NCBI RefSeq assembly: GCF_028368935.1
Contig: NZ_JAQNDK010000001.1
Coordinates: 3,658,001-3,722,000 of the forward strand
DNA length: 64,000 bases
From: Sorangium aterium
GTDB taxonomy: Bacteria; Myxococcota_A; Polyangia; Polyangiales; Polyangiaceae
Reading direction: 5' to 3'
Positions within the stretch are counted from its first letter, which is position 1, and every line of letters begins with the position of its first letter. Below are positions 55,784 to 64,000 of the stretch, in pieces. Made by a program: the position numbers and the translations under genes. The notes under the pieces were generated by a model that did no database searches, was not told where the DNA came from, and saw only the letters and a list, made by a program, of their open reading frames with translations.

Positions 55784-57421
55784 ATGCACAGGCTTTTTGC
55801 GTTCGTGCTCGCTGGCACGGTGCTCCTGGCAGCCTCGCCGCCGGCGCATGCGAAGCGACCGATCCTCGCCGAGGGGTCGCCGATGCACGGCACCAATGGG
55901 ATGAATGTGGGGCCGGATGGTCGGCTGTACGTCGCGAGCTTCCTTGGCAATGAGATCGCCATCGTGAACCGCAACAGCGGAGCCATCGTGGATCGGCTCG
56001 ACGCGTCGGACGGGATCGATGGCCCGGACGACCTCACGTTCGGCCCGGATGGCTCGCTCTACTGGACCTCGCTCATCCCTGGCAATGTCGTGAGGCACGC
56101 GCCGTCGGGCGCGATCACCGAGCAGTTCGTCGCGCCGGGGGTCAACCCCATCACGTTCTCCGATACGGGGCGGCTCTTCGTGGCGCTCGACTTCTTCGGT
56201 GACGGGCTCTACGAGGTCGATCCGGAGCTGTCGGCTCCGCCGCGCCACATCGCGAGCAACCTCGGCTTCCTGAACGGCATGGACTGGGGGCCCGACGGCA
56301 GGTTGTACGGGCCGATCTGGACGCAAGGCAGGGTGATCAGCATCGATGTGGACTCCTGCACTGGCGCTGTCGACCCGGACGTGGAGTGCGACCTCCAGAC
56401 GGTCGCGGACGGCTTCTTCATCCCTGCGGCGGCCAAGTTCGACGGGCTCGGTCGGCTCCACGTGGTCGATCAGAACGGCGAGGTGGTGCGGGTCGACATC
56501 GAGACGGGCGAGAAGGAGGTCATCGCGGAGCTCACGCCGGGGCTCGACAACCTCGCCTTCGACCCGCAGGGCAATCTCTACGTGTCGAGCGCCAGCGACG
56601 GCTTCATCGTCCGGATCAAGCCGAACGGCCAGACGCGCACGATCATGCAGGGCGGCACGATCATGCCCGGCGGCGTGGCCGTGACGACCGAAGGATGCGC
56701 CGAATCGGTTTATGTGGCCGATCTGTCGTCGCTGCGGAAGTTCGACGGGGACACGGGCGCTCCGCTGGGCGTCGAGCGGTCGTTCCTCGGTCAATCGGAG
56801 TTTCACGCGCCTGCCACGGTGTCGGCGGACGGCTCGAATCTGATCTTGACCGCGTGGTTCAGCAGCGTGGTCCAGACCTACGACCCGGCGACGGCGACGG
56901 TCCTCGAGACGTACAGCAACTTCGTCTCGCCGCTCAACGCGGTCCGGTTCCAGGGAGATCTCGTGGTGGCCGAGCTCGGCGCGGGGCCGGGCGCGGCGCG
57001 CGTCGCCCGCCAGACGGCCGGCGGCCCCGTGACGCTCGCGCCGATGACCGTGCCCTCGGGCCTCGCGGTGTCGGGAGGCGACCTCTGGGCCGCAGACTGG
57101 GCCACGGGCCAGGTCCTCCAGGTGGCGGCGGGGGGCGTGACGCTCTCTCCGCCGCTCGTGGTGGCCGACGGCCTGGATCAGCCGGAGGGGATGGCCGTCG
57201 ATCTGGACGGCACCCTGCTCGTCGTGGAGGTCGGGAAGCGCCGCCTGCTGCGCGTGGACCCGTCGACGGGGCACACCTGGGTCGTGAAAAAGTACCTGAA
57301 GGTGGGGCTCGAGGCGGTCACGGGGACGGTGCCGACCTACGCGTTGAGCAGCGTCGCCGTGGGCCCGTCAGGGACGATCTATGTCTCTGGCGACAAGGGC
57401 AACGTGCTCTATCGATTCTGA
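55784..57421 (+). CDS. Secreted NHL/SMP-30-like beta-propeller protein
   Basis: ATG 55784 with GGAGAG upstream gives a signal peptide (about 23 residues, ending PPAHA). The 545-residue product is a series of propeller blades with GPDGRLYVAS, GPDGSLYWTS, GLGRLHVVDQN and DPQGNLYVSS motifs, seen in NHL, SMP-30 and related secreted lactonases. No clear metal-site acid pattern for a lactonase was found. It is probably periplasmic or extracellular. A pair of Cys (SCTGAVDPDVEC) likely forms a disulfide. Confidence 0.8.
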   Translation: MHRLFAFVLAGTVLLAASPPAHAKRPILAEGSPMHGTNGMNVGPDGRLYVASFLGNEIAIVNRNSGAIVDRLDASDGIDGPDDLTFGPDGSLYWTSLIPGNVVRHAPSGAITEQFVAPGVNPITFSDTGRLFVALDFFGDGLYEVDPELSAPPRHIASNLGFLNGMDWGPDGRLYGPIWTQGRVISIDVDSCTGAVDPDVECDLQTVADGFFIPAAAKFDGLGRLHVVDQNGEVVRVDIETGEKEVIAELTPGLDNLAFDPQGNLYVSSASDGFIVRIKPNGQTRTIMQGGTIMPGGVAVTTEGCAESVYVADLSSLRKFDGDTGAPLGVERSFLGQSEFHAPATVSADGSNLILTAWFSSVVQTYDPATATVLETYSNFVSPLNAVRFQGDLVVAELGAGPGAARVARQTAGGPVTLAPMTVPSGLAVSGGDLWAADWATGQVLQVAAGGVTLSPPLVVADGLDQPEGMAVDLDGTLLVVEVGKRRLLRVDPSTGHTWVVKKYLKVGLEAVTGTVPTYALSSVAVGPSGTIYVSGDKGNVLYRF

Positions 57422-57563
57422 CCCAATCGCGACGAGGAGGCGCTGTCCTCGTTCGTCCTCGCCCCCTGAATCCAGACGTGAGGCTCGCGACCTGCTGCTC
57501 TGGCCAGGAGCAGCAGGCGACCCATAGAGGATGAGCCCCGTTTCGCGTAAGCTCGCGGGCTGC

Positions 57564-58886
57564 ATGACCGTCCCGACGCTGACACGAAGAGACCTCAACC
57601 GGGCCACGCTCGCGCGGCAGATGCTGCTCGCGCGGGAGCAAACGTCGGTCGTCCACGGGATCGAGCGGCTGATCGCCCTCCAGGCCCAGCTGGCGCGGCC
57701 TCCTTTCATCGGGCTCTGGTCGCGGCTGGCGGCGTTCCGGCGCGAGCAGCTCGTCCAGCTCGTCGTGCGCCGCGAGGTCGTCCGGGCGCCGTTCCTGCGC
57801 GGCACGCTGCACCTCGTGAGCGCAAGGGACTACCTGGATCTGCACCCGGTCATCGCGCCGGTGCTCCACGCCGGGATGCGGTCGGTCCTCCGCGAGCGCG
57901 CGGACGCCCTCGACATCGCTCGGCTGGTCGCCCTGGCGCGCGCGTACTTCGACGCGGAGCCGCGGACCATGGACGAGCTGCGCGATCACCTGGCCGAGCT
58001 CCACGCCGACGGCGACGTGCGCGCCATGGCCCTCGCGGTTCGCATGCACCTGCCCGTCGTCCAGGTGCCGGCCGAGACCCCATGGGCATATCCGGGAACG
58101 GCGGACTTCGCCCCGGCGGCGTCCTGGCTCGGCAAACCGCTCCGCGACGGCGGCGCGCCGCAGGCGCTCGTGCTGCGTTATCTCGCGTCGTTCGGCCCGG
58201 CGACAGCGACCGACGTGCAAACGTGGTCCGGCCTGACCCGCGTCAAGGAGGTGCTCCACGCCTTGCGAGAGCAGCTCTGCGTGTTCCGCGACGAGCGAGG
58301 CCGGGAGCTCTTCGACCTGCCCGACGCGCCGCGGCCGCCCGCGGACACCGCCGCGCCGGCCCGGTTTCTCCCCGATTACGACAACCTCCTGCTCGCGCAC
58401 GACGACCGCACGCGGGTCATCGCGGACGAGCATCGCCCGCGGATCGTCATGTCCGCCAACCTGCGGATCCTGCCGACGTTCCTCGTGGACGGGTTCGTGG
58501 CCGGCACATGGACGATCGAGCGGAAGAAGGCCACGGCCGCGCTCGTGCTCGAGCCGTTCGAGGCCCTTGGCAAGGCGGCGCGCGAGCAGCTCGCCGAGGA
58601 AGGGGAGGCGCTCCTCCGATTCATGGAGGAGGACGCCGGCGCGTTCGAGGTGCGCTTCGGGAAGAATGGATCCACGAAGGCGCCTGCGGCGCGGGCGAAG
58701 GCGAAGAGCGGCGGAGCCGCCAAGGCGCCTGCGGCGGGGGTAAAGGCGAAGAGCGGCGGAGCCGCCAAGGCGCCTGCGGCGCGGGCTAAAGGCGGGGGTG
58801 CAGCGAAGGCGCCTGCGGCGCGGGCGAAGGCGAAGAGCGGCGGAGCCGCCAAGGCGCCTGCGGCGCGGGCGAAGGCCACGAGATGA
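57564..58886 (+). CDS. AlkZ/YcaQ-family (HTH_42) putative DNA glycosylase with histone-H1-like tail
   Basis: ATG 57564 begins the family core (a second in-frame ATG at 57531 is possible). The 440-residue protein shows tandem winged-helix sequence of the HTH_42/DUF1006 family, including the catalytic Q-x-Q motif of AlkZ as Gln40-Ala41-Gln42 (IALQAQLARPPFIGLWSRL). Known members unhook DNA crosslinks or remove alkylated bases. After about residue 370 comes a tail of KAPAARAKAKSGGAA repeats (15 residues, about 4.7 copies), which resembles histone H1 or bacterial AlgP-type tails. The tail would bind DNA nonspecifically. This fusion is the notable point. Confidence 0.8.
   Translation: MTVPTLTRRDLNRATLARQMLLAREQTSVVHGIERLIALQAQLARPPFIGLWSRLAAFRREQLVQLVVRREVVRAPFLRGTLHLVSARDYLDLHPVIAPVLHAGMRSVLRERADALDIARLVALARAYFDAEPRTMDELRDHLAELHADGDVRAMALAVRMHLPVVQVPAETPWAYPGTADFAPAASWLGKPLRDGGAPQALVLRYLASFGPATATDVQTWSGLTRVKEVLHALREQLCVFRDERGRELFDLPDAPRPPADTAAPARFLPDYDNLLLAHDDRTRVIADEHRPRIVMSANLRILPTFLVDGFVAGTWTIERKKATAALVLEPFEALGKAAREQLAEEGEALLRFMEEDAGAFEVRFGKNGSTKAPAARAKAKSGGAAKAPAAGVKAKSGGAAKAPAARAKGGGAAKAPAARAKAKSGGAAKAPAARAKATR
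58677..58882 (+). repeat. 45-bp tandem repeat encoding the Lys/Ala/Pro tail
   Basis: Units start AAGGCGCCTGCGGCGCGGGC and are nearly identical, with one shortened unit. They encode KAPAARAKAKSGGAA. The high identity implies recent expansion. Confidence 0.85.
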
Positions 58887-58952
58887 GGCCGCCAGCTGCC
58901 CCCCTCATTTTAGTGGCATTGTGGCGAGAGAATTAGAAAGCAGGGAGACGGA

Positions 58953-61900
58953 CTACCGAGGACGAGCGCGGCTGGAGCGGCCGCCGACCCGCGACCGCGA
59001 GAGTCGACGCTGAAGCGCGGCTCCGGCGACGGCGAGATAGAAGGCCATGGTTCCGCTACCTGACGCCGCTGGCCCCATGGTGCAGCCGTGGTCCCTCGGC
59101 GATCCCTCTCCGGGGCCGGTCGATGAGCTCGATGACCCCGTGTTTTCATCGGGTCCGGCCCCCACAGCGCTGCTCGATGCGGTGGCTGCCCCTGGGCCGC
59201 CGGAGCCTCCTGCACCGTTCCCGCCGTCTCCGCCGGCTGTGCCCGTCGAGGTTCCGCCCGCCGAGCCAACGGACGAGCTCATTTCGCCGCCGCCGGCGCC
59301 GCCCACGCCACCAGCGCCGCCCACGGCGCTGTCGCCGCCGCCAGAGCCGCCAGTACCGCCAGCGCCACCCGCGTCGCCGGCGCCACCAGCACCGCCCACA
59401 CCGCCAGCGCCACCCGCGTCGCCAACGCCACCAGCGGTGCCAGCACCGCCCACACCGCCGGCGCCACCCGCGTCGCCAACGCCGCCAGCGGTGCCAGCAC
59501 CGCCCAGGCCGCCAGCGCCACCCGCATCGCCAGCACCGCCCACACCGCCAGCGCCGCCGTCTCCGCCACCAGCGGCACCAATGCCACCAGCGGCGCCGAC
59601 GCCACCAGCATCACCAGCGCCGCCCACGCCACCAGCAGCGCCCACGCCGCCGCTTCCGCTACCAGCGCCGCCCGCACCGCCGTCTCCGCCGCCAGCGCCG
59701 CCGTCTCCGCCGCCAACGCCGCTGTCTCCACCCGGGCCGCAGCCATTGTCCCCGGCGCTCCGCGGATGGGGGTCGTACAGCTCCGCATCCTTCTTCCCGT
59801 CCACGACGAGGACCTGGTCGCCCGGAAGCAGCGCGGTCACATGAGCGAGGTGGGACATCACGGTGGATGGGGCGGGTGTCCAGGAGTTCGTCGAAGGACG
59901 ATAGATCTGCGCGACCGTCCCGCCGATGGCGAGCACCTCGCCCGTCGACAACAGCAGGGCCGAGTTGTTCACGCCCGACCCAATCAACATCGGCCCCGTG
60001 GGAGTCCAGACGTTCGTCGCCGGGTCGTAGACCTCCGCCGTCGTATCGACGACGAGCACGCGGCCGTCCAGGAGCCGCGTCGCCGCAGGGTGGCTCCGAG
60101 GCGTCCCCATGGGTGCCGCCAGCGACCAGGTATGGGTCGCTGGATCGTAGATCTCGGCGCTGGCGAGCGCTACCGCGGTCGAGGGGCCCGTGCTGTCTTC
60201 GAGTCCGTTGCGCCCGCCGACGACCAGCACCCTGCCGTCTTGCAGCAGCGTCGCCGCGTGCTCCGCGCGCCCGACGTTCATCCGCGCCACAGGGACCCAG
60301 GTGTCGTCGGCCGGCCGGTACAGCGCGGCCGATCGGATCCTGTCGATGGTGTACGGGTCGAGGGGGTCAAAAAACATCTCACCTCCCGCGATGAGCACCT
60401 CGCCGCTCCCGAGCAAGGTCGCCGTGTGTTTGGATCGCCACACGCTGTCCGGCGCGGTCAGCGTCCAGACATTCGCCGCCGGATCGTAGATCTCGTTGTT
60501 CAACTCCAGCGCTGGAGAGTCGTTCGGGATACCGCCGCTGATGAGCACCCTGCCGTCGGCGAGGCGTGTCAGATCGGGAGAAGACCGCGCGAAGTTCAAG
60601 GGAGCCGCCGTGGAGAGCGTCATGCTCGAGGGGTCGTAAAGCTCGTTGACCGCAATCGGGCCGATGCCGCCCGCGATCAGGATCTTTCCGTCCGGGAGCT
60701 CCACTGCCTTTGCGAAGTTCCGCGGCGTGTGCACCGGTCCAATCGGCGTCCCTGCGGGGGCGGCCGAGGGATCATAGATCTCGGCGCCCGGATGGCGCAG
60801 GCCACCGACGAAAAGGACCTTGCCATCCGGAAGCAGGGTCGCCGTACCTGCGCGGCGGGCCCCGTCGTTCACGGGACCTGACGAGAACGTTCGCGTGCTC
60901 GGATCGTAGACCTCGACCGGGTAGGCGATGTGAAGGTTCGATCCCATGCCCGAGACGACGACCCGCCCATCGCACAGGCGCGTCGCCGTGTGCCTGTCGC
61001 GCGGCACGCTCAGCGAGCCCGCGGGCGTCCATTCATTGGTGTCGGGATCGTAGACCTCGGTCGCGACCCCCCAGCTGGACACCACAAGCACGTCGCCGTC
61101 TTCCAGCAAGGTCGCCGTATGACCGGATCTGGCTTGAAGCATGCTCGGCCCCGGGGTCCACGCGCCGGTGGTGGGGTCGTAGATCTCGACGCTGGAGGAG
61201 GTGTTGCTCGTCGCGGTCCTGCCTCCCGTGACCAGCACGCGGCCGTCCAGCAGACGCGTCGCCGCGTGGTCGTTGCGCGCGATGGCCATCGCGGGCGTCG
61301 GCGACCAGCCGCCCGTCGTGGGATCGTAGATCTCGGCGGTGGCCGCCGCGAGGCCCCCGGCGACGAGCACCCGCCCGTCGTCGAGCACCGTCGCGGTGTG
61401 CCCCCCCCGCGCCGAGGTCATGGGTGCGGCGAAGGTCCACGTGTCGGTCGTTGGATCATAGAGTTCCGCCGTGCCGACACCCGTGCCGAGCGACCCGCCG
61501 CCACCCGTGACGAGCACCCTGCCGTCAGCGAGCAAGGTCGCCTGGTGAGCCCCCCGCGGCTCGTTCATCGGAGCAGCAGGCACCCAGGCGTCGAGCACGG
61601 GATCGTAGATGGCCGCGGTGGCGACCGGGAACAGCGTGAAGTCAGTATCCTGCTTGTATCCGCCCGCGATGAGCACCCTGCCGTCCGCGAGCGAGGTCGC
61701 CGTGTGCACCTCGCGGAGCGTCGCCTCGGGTGCGGCCGTGACGGTCCACGCCGGGTCGACGAGGAGCGGCATGCCTGTCTCCTCGACCCAGAGCGAGATC
61801 ACATCGCCTTGCACGTCCAGCCGGGTCGCGATGCGCCCGAGCGGCGAAGCATAGGCTTCGGGAGCCGACACGATGATCCTCGCCTCCCCTGCCGCGTCGA

Positions 61901-62435
61901 GGACCTCCACGTTCGCGCCGCGGCGCTGGAGGCGCGCCCCTTCGACCTGCCACGAGGCGAGCGGCTCTCCGGCCGGCGCCCCCTCGGGGAACCAGAGCCA
62001 TTCTTCCACGCCGTGTCGCTGCGCAGTCCAGAGCGCAAAACCACCCGCGCGAGGGTACGCGAGGGCGGCGCCGGCCTTCTGGCCTTCACCGCGCACTCCG
62101 ACCTCGCGCACGTCGATGCCTAGCCCGTCCGGCAGGCCGAACCGCACGGCGCCGCTCCCGTCCGAGGGGAACGCGAGCGAGAGGCCACCTCGCGACGGGC
62201 TCGGCGCGAGCTCGAAGCCCCCCGCGGCGGGCCGGAGCGCGTCGCCGCCGCGGAGCACGGCCCGGGCGCGCTCCTCGAACTGCGCCTCCAGCGCCTCGAC
62301 GTCGAGCGCTTCACCCGCAGGCGCCGCACATCCGAGCCCGCACGGCAGGCCGATGAGCAAGAGCAGCACCCCCCATCGCGCAAAACACCATGCAGCAAGA
62401 CGCCACGAATGGCCATGAATCGCCTTTGTGCCCAT
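58953..62435 (-). CDS. Kelch-repeat surface lipoprotein with Gly-rich tail and MYXO-CTERM-like end
   Basis: ATG 62433-62435 follows AAGGAAGG. The 1160-residue protein has a lipoprotein-like signal (LLLLIGLPCGLGC), an N-terminal domain of about 200 residues, then about 13 kelch-type blades, each with the GRVLVAGG and AEIYDPTT patterns. The last 250 residues are low-complexity collagen-like repeats (GGAGGVGGAGDAGG type), then a Ser-rich stretch and a C-terminal Cys-Thr-Met-Gly motif, a hydrophobic segment and basic end (FYLAVAGAALQRRLSRSR). That ending looks like the MYXO-CTERM sorting signal. It should be displayed on the surface and bind other proteins or glycans. The repeat DNA on the coding strand is about 600 bp and prone to length change. 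Confidence 0.85.
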   Translation of the reverse strand: MGTKAIHGHSWRLAAWCFARWGVLLLLIGLPCGLGCAAPAGEALDVEALEAQFEERARAVLRGGDALRPAAGGFELAPSPSRGGLSLAFPSDGSGAVRFGLPDGLGIDVREVGVRGEGQKAGAALAYPRAGGFALWTAQRHGVEEWLWFPEGAPAGEPLASWQVEGARLQRRGANVEVLDAAGEARIIVSAPEAYASPLGRIATRLDVQGDVISLWVEETGMPLLVDPAWTVTAAPEATLREVHTATSLADGRVLIAGGYKQDTDFTLFPVATAAIYDPVLDAWVPAAPMNEPRGAHQATLLADGRVLVTGGGGSLGTGVGTAELYDPTTDTWTFAAPMTSARGGHTATVLDDGRVLVAGGLAAATAEIYDPTTGGWSPTPAMAIARNDHAATRLLDGRVLVTGGRTATSNTSSSVEIYDPTTGAWTPGPSMLQARSGHTATLLEDGDVLVVSSWGVATEVYDPDTNEWTPAGSLSVPRDRHTATRLCDGRVVVSGMGSNLHIAYPVEVYDPSTRTFSSGPVNDGARRAGTATLLPDGKVLFVGGLRHPGAEIYDPSAAPAGTPIGPVHTPRNFAKAVELPDGKILIAGGIGPIAVNELYDPSSMTLSTAAPLNFARSSPDLTRLADGRVLISGGIPNDSPALELNNEIYDPAANVWTLTAPDSVWRSKHTATLLGSGEVLIAGGEMFFDPLDPYTIDRIRSAALYRPADDTWVPVARMNVGRAEHAATLLQDGRVLVVGGRNGLEDSTGPSTAVALASAEIYDPATHTWSLAAPMGTPRSHPAATRLLDGRVLVVDTTAEVYDPATNVWTPTGPMLIGSGVNNSALLLSTGEVLAIGGTVAQIYRPSTNSWTPAPSTVMSHLAHVTALLPGDQVLVVDGKKDAELYDPHPRSAGDNGCGPGGDSGVGGGDGGAGGGDGGAGGAGSGSGGVGAAGGVGGAGDAGGVGAAGGIGAAGGGDGGAGGVGGAGDAGGAGGLGGAGTAGGVGDAGGAGGVGGAGTAGGVGDAGGAGGVGGAGGAGDAGGAGGTGGSGGGDSAVGGAGGVGGAGGGEMSSSVGSAGGTSTGTAGGDGGNGAGGSGGPGAATASSSAVGAGPDENTGSSSSSTGPGEGSPRDHGCTMGPAASGSGTMAFYLAVAGAALQRRLSRSRVGGRSSRARPR

Positions 62436-62797
62436 ATCCTTCCTTTCCCTGGTGCTCGCGCTCGTACCGGCCGGCCAGATCACCGGGCCCTCCCCTCCGA
62501 GGCAGCTCATCGAGCGAGACGTCGGCATGAGCCGTGCGACCTCCCCGAAGCGAGACGCGAGGCGGCCTCCTGGCTGCCGACGCTCGCTCGGTCTCCGCTT
62601 GGATGCGGCCAGCGGCGACCCCATTCACCGCGCCACGCAGGACCGGTGCCCCCTGCTCAGCGACGTCGCAGGCCGGGGCTCACCCGCGTGCGGAAGGAGA
62701 AAAGAACACCCCCATCGAGACACTTTGCAAGTAGTCTTACCCAACAACGTGCGCTGGACGCCCTGACTCGCTGTCGCCGGCACGGATCGGATATTGT
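62436..62797. other. Non-coding gap
   Basis: No frame is recognised. The kelch gene promoter probably lies here. AAGAACACCCCC-type sequence near 62700 is unremarkable. Confidence 0.45.
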
Positions 62798-62908
62798 GAC
62801 GACAACACCTGGTTGTCGGAGTTCAGCTCGGGGCGCAAGGACTTCCCCCTGCTCTTCGATATCAACCACAACCCCAAGCCCGCCTACGACGCCGTGGTGG
62901 GCTTCTGA
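62798..62908 (+). pseudogene. 3' remnant of a GH10 endo-xylanase
   Basis: The frame reads DDNTWLSEFSSGRKDFPLLF then NHNPKPAYDAVVGF and stops at 62906-62908. This is the highly conserved C-terminal end of family 10 xylanases (xxPLLFDxNxNPKPAYxAV). There are only 36 codons and upstream sequence is unrelated. It hints that a xylan-degrading gene was lost here. Confidence 0.65.
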
Positions 62909-63014
62909 GGATCATGAACGCCAGTCGGGCCAGCGTGCCCGGCTCACGCTCGCCGCGACGCGCGCGGAACGCGCAACACCGGCGATGATCTGAGCCTCCC
63001 GCCTCCCACGGGCG

Positions 63015-63051
63015 TGGCCATTTCCGGCCACCCCATGGCCACTCATGGCCA
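63015..63051. promoter_or_regulatory. Four phased (T/C)GGCCA hexamers upstream of the final operon
   Basis: TGGCCA at 63015, CGGCCA at 63025, TGGCCA at 63036 and TGGCCA at 63046 are spaced 10, 11 and 10 bp, one helical turn each. They end 36 bp before the start of the membrane protein gene. Such phasing suggests cooperative binding of an activator or repressor on one face of the DNA. Confidence 0.45.
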
Positions 63052-63086
63052 TTGTGCACGTGATTCCCGTGCTTTATCCCTCTGCC

Positions 63087-63539
63087 ATGAGCTCCGAACG
63101 CGCGCCATCTTCCACGGCGTGGGCCGCGGGCAAGGCCCTCTGCATCCTGTCGGCCGTCGCTTACGGCCTGTTGACCGGGCTGATCGACATCCTCGATCCG
63201 CATCACCTCCGGAACCCTGACTGGCCCGGACACGCGAGGTTCCACCTGCTCTGGCAGATCAGCGCCGGGGCCCTCGGCGCGGTCGCTTCCATCTACCTCT
63301 TCTGGACGGCCACGCCGCGCACCGTGGAGCGTGTCCGGACAGGCGCGTTCCTGGGCGCCCTCCACATCGGCGGGTTCATCCTGGCCGCCGTCTTCAAGAG
63401 CGCCGCCGGCGCCGAGTTCGACGCCGGTGGCCGGGTCCTCCTCGGCTTCCTTCCGCCGAACATGCTGCACCTCGGCACGTCCGCGGCGCTGCTCTTCGCC
63501 GGCGTCTCCCTGTGTCACAAGAAAGGGGCTGCCACATGA
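63087..63539 (+). CDS. Small membrane protein (DUF6640-like)
   Basis: The 150-residue protein has four hydrophobic segments (about 15-35, 55-75, 90-110, 120-140) and a conserved HARFHLLWQI stretch in the first loop. It resembles small DUF6640-type proteins. ATG 63087 is preferred to 63045. Its stop overlaps the monooxygenase start by ATGA (63536-63539), so the products are coupled. Role unknown; the His-containing loop might bind a cofactor or the partner enzyme. Confidence 0.7.
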   Translation: MSSERAPSSTAWAAGKALCILSAVAYGLLTGLIDILDPHHLRNPDWPGHARFHLLWQISAGALGAVASIYLFWTATPRTVERVRTGAFLGALHIGGFILAAVFKSAAGAEFDAGGRVLLGFLPPNMLHLGTSAALLFAGVSLCHKKGAAT

Positions 63540-64000
63540 GCCATCACACCGTCTCTGCTCCCGTCCTCATCATCGGCGCTGGCCCTTCAGGGATGGTGAG
63601 CGCGCTCTGCCTCGCCAGGCGCGGCGTCGACTGTGTGCTCATCGAGCGCCGGCCGGGCCTTGAGAATCACCCGAAGGCCCACGAGCTCTCGGCGCGCTCG
63701 ATCGAGATCCTCCACGAGCTGGGGCTCGCTCATGGCGAGCTGTCCGCGGAGGCGTCGCCGGAGGAGGACGCCGCCAAGATCCTGTTCTGCGGCACGATCG
63801 GTGAGGAGTTCGGCTGCATCGATCTGCGAGCCAACGGCATCGGGCGCAAGTACCGAGAGCACCTCGAGGCGCCCATGCCCTACCTCAACCTCTCGCAGGT
63901 CGAGCTGGAGAAGCTCCTCCGCGAGCGGGTCTCGGCCTCGCCGCGGATCCAGGCGCTCCATCACCACCAGTGGGAGTCCTTCGAGCAGGACGCGGAGGGC
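63536..64000 (+). CDS. FAD-dependent monooxygenase (partial, runs off window)
   Basis: The first 155 residues show a Rossmann GAGPSGMVSALCLARRG (14-30) and an ERRPGLENHPKAHELSARSI stretch, typical of the PheA/TfdB aromatic hydroxylase group with its conserved Arg/His contact residues. It should hydroxylate an aromatic or polyketide-like substrate with NAD(P)H and oxygen. The DG and GD motifs lie beyond the edge. It is coupled to the small membrane protein upstream. Confidence 0.85.
   Translation, partial: MSHHTVSAPVLIIGAGPSGMVSALCLARRGVDCVLIERRPGLENHPKAHELSARSIEILHELGLAHGELSAEASPEEDAAKILFCGTIGEEFGCIDLRANGIGRKYREHLEAPMPYLNLSQVELEKLLRERVSASPRIQALHHHQWESFEQDAEG

Overview
The window is high-GC DNA (roughly 70% by eye). 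Its gene content points to a large-genome, predatory or cellulolytic myxobacterium of the Sorangium/Polyangium type: an FHA-domain sigma-54 activator, giant Ser/Thr kinases fused to AAA-ATPase or TPR modules, many secreted lipoproteins, a Myxococcus-type Cys-rich repeat, a kelch protein with a Gly-rich tail and a MYXO-CTERM-like end, and plant-polysaccharide hydrolases. This assignment is inferred from families. No rRNA, tRNA or CRISPR array was seen.

Layout. 1-11 kb: a Tat-exported beta-lactamase-fold hydrolase divergent from an FHA/sigma-54 activator with palindromes between them, several secreted proteins, two haem-binding lipoproteins and a LysR regulator with an operator at its own start. 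11.5-16.2 kb: decayed genes (a GxxExxY fragment, an ECF sigma factor, an NAD(P)-binding oxidoreductase and an MFS transporter), a large GH43 lipoprotein, a palindromic dispersed repeat and a 120-bp MITE-like element. 16.2-20.6 kb: an intact sugar-acid cassette (transporter, IlvD/Edd dehydratase, DapA-family enzyme). 20.6-25.7 kb: a scrambled zone with three copies of a second dispersed repeat, ArsR and LysR fragments, an MscS channel, a beta-propeller fragment and a broken IS110 transposase. 25.7-42 kb: a frameshifted secreted protein, small membrane proteins with AraC regulators, a kinase/AAA protein with a one-base frameshift, a hydrolase/outer-membrane-protein pair with a TetR regulator, a diiron ferritin-like protein coupled to a Cys-Cys lipoprotein, and a kinase/TPR protein.

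43-55.5 kb is a surface-polysaccharide locus. One minus-strand operon, with several 4-bp ATGA overlaps, runs radical SAM enzyme, WecG/TagA/CpsF glycosyltransferase, DegT aminotransferase, YdcF-like protein, small membrane protein and MFS transporter. A second runs radical SAM enzyme, SDR, initiating sugar transferase. A flippase, a UXS-type epimerase and a family-2 glycosyltransferase complete it. Two radical SAM enzymes inside one glycan locus is the most unusual arrangement in the window.

55.8-64 kb: a secreted beta-propeller, an AlkZ/YcaQ-family protein with a histone-H1-like tail, the kelch protein, the 3' remnant of a GH10 xylanase, and a membrane protein translationally coupled to an FAD monooxygenase that runs off the window.

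Three repeat families cross these regions: a palindromic element (three full copies and one half copy, the half copy next to the GxxExxY fragment), a 150-bp non-palindromic element (three copies), and a single MITE-like element. They mark where genes have decayed or been inserted.
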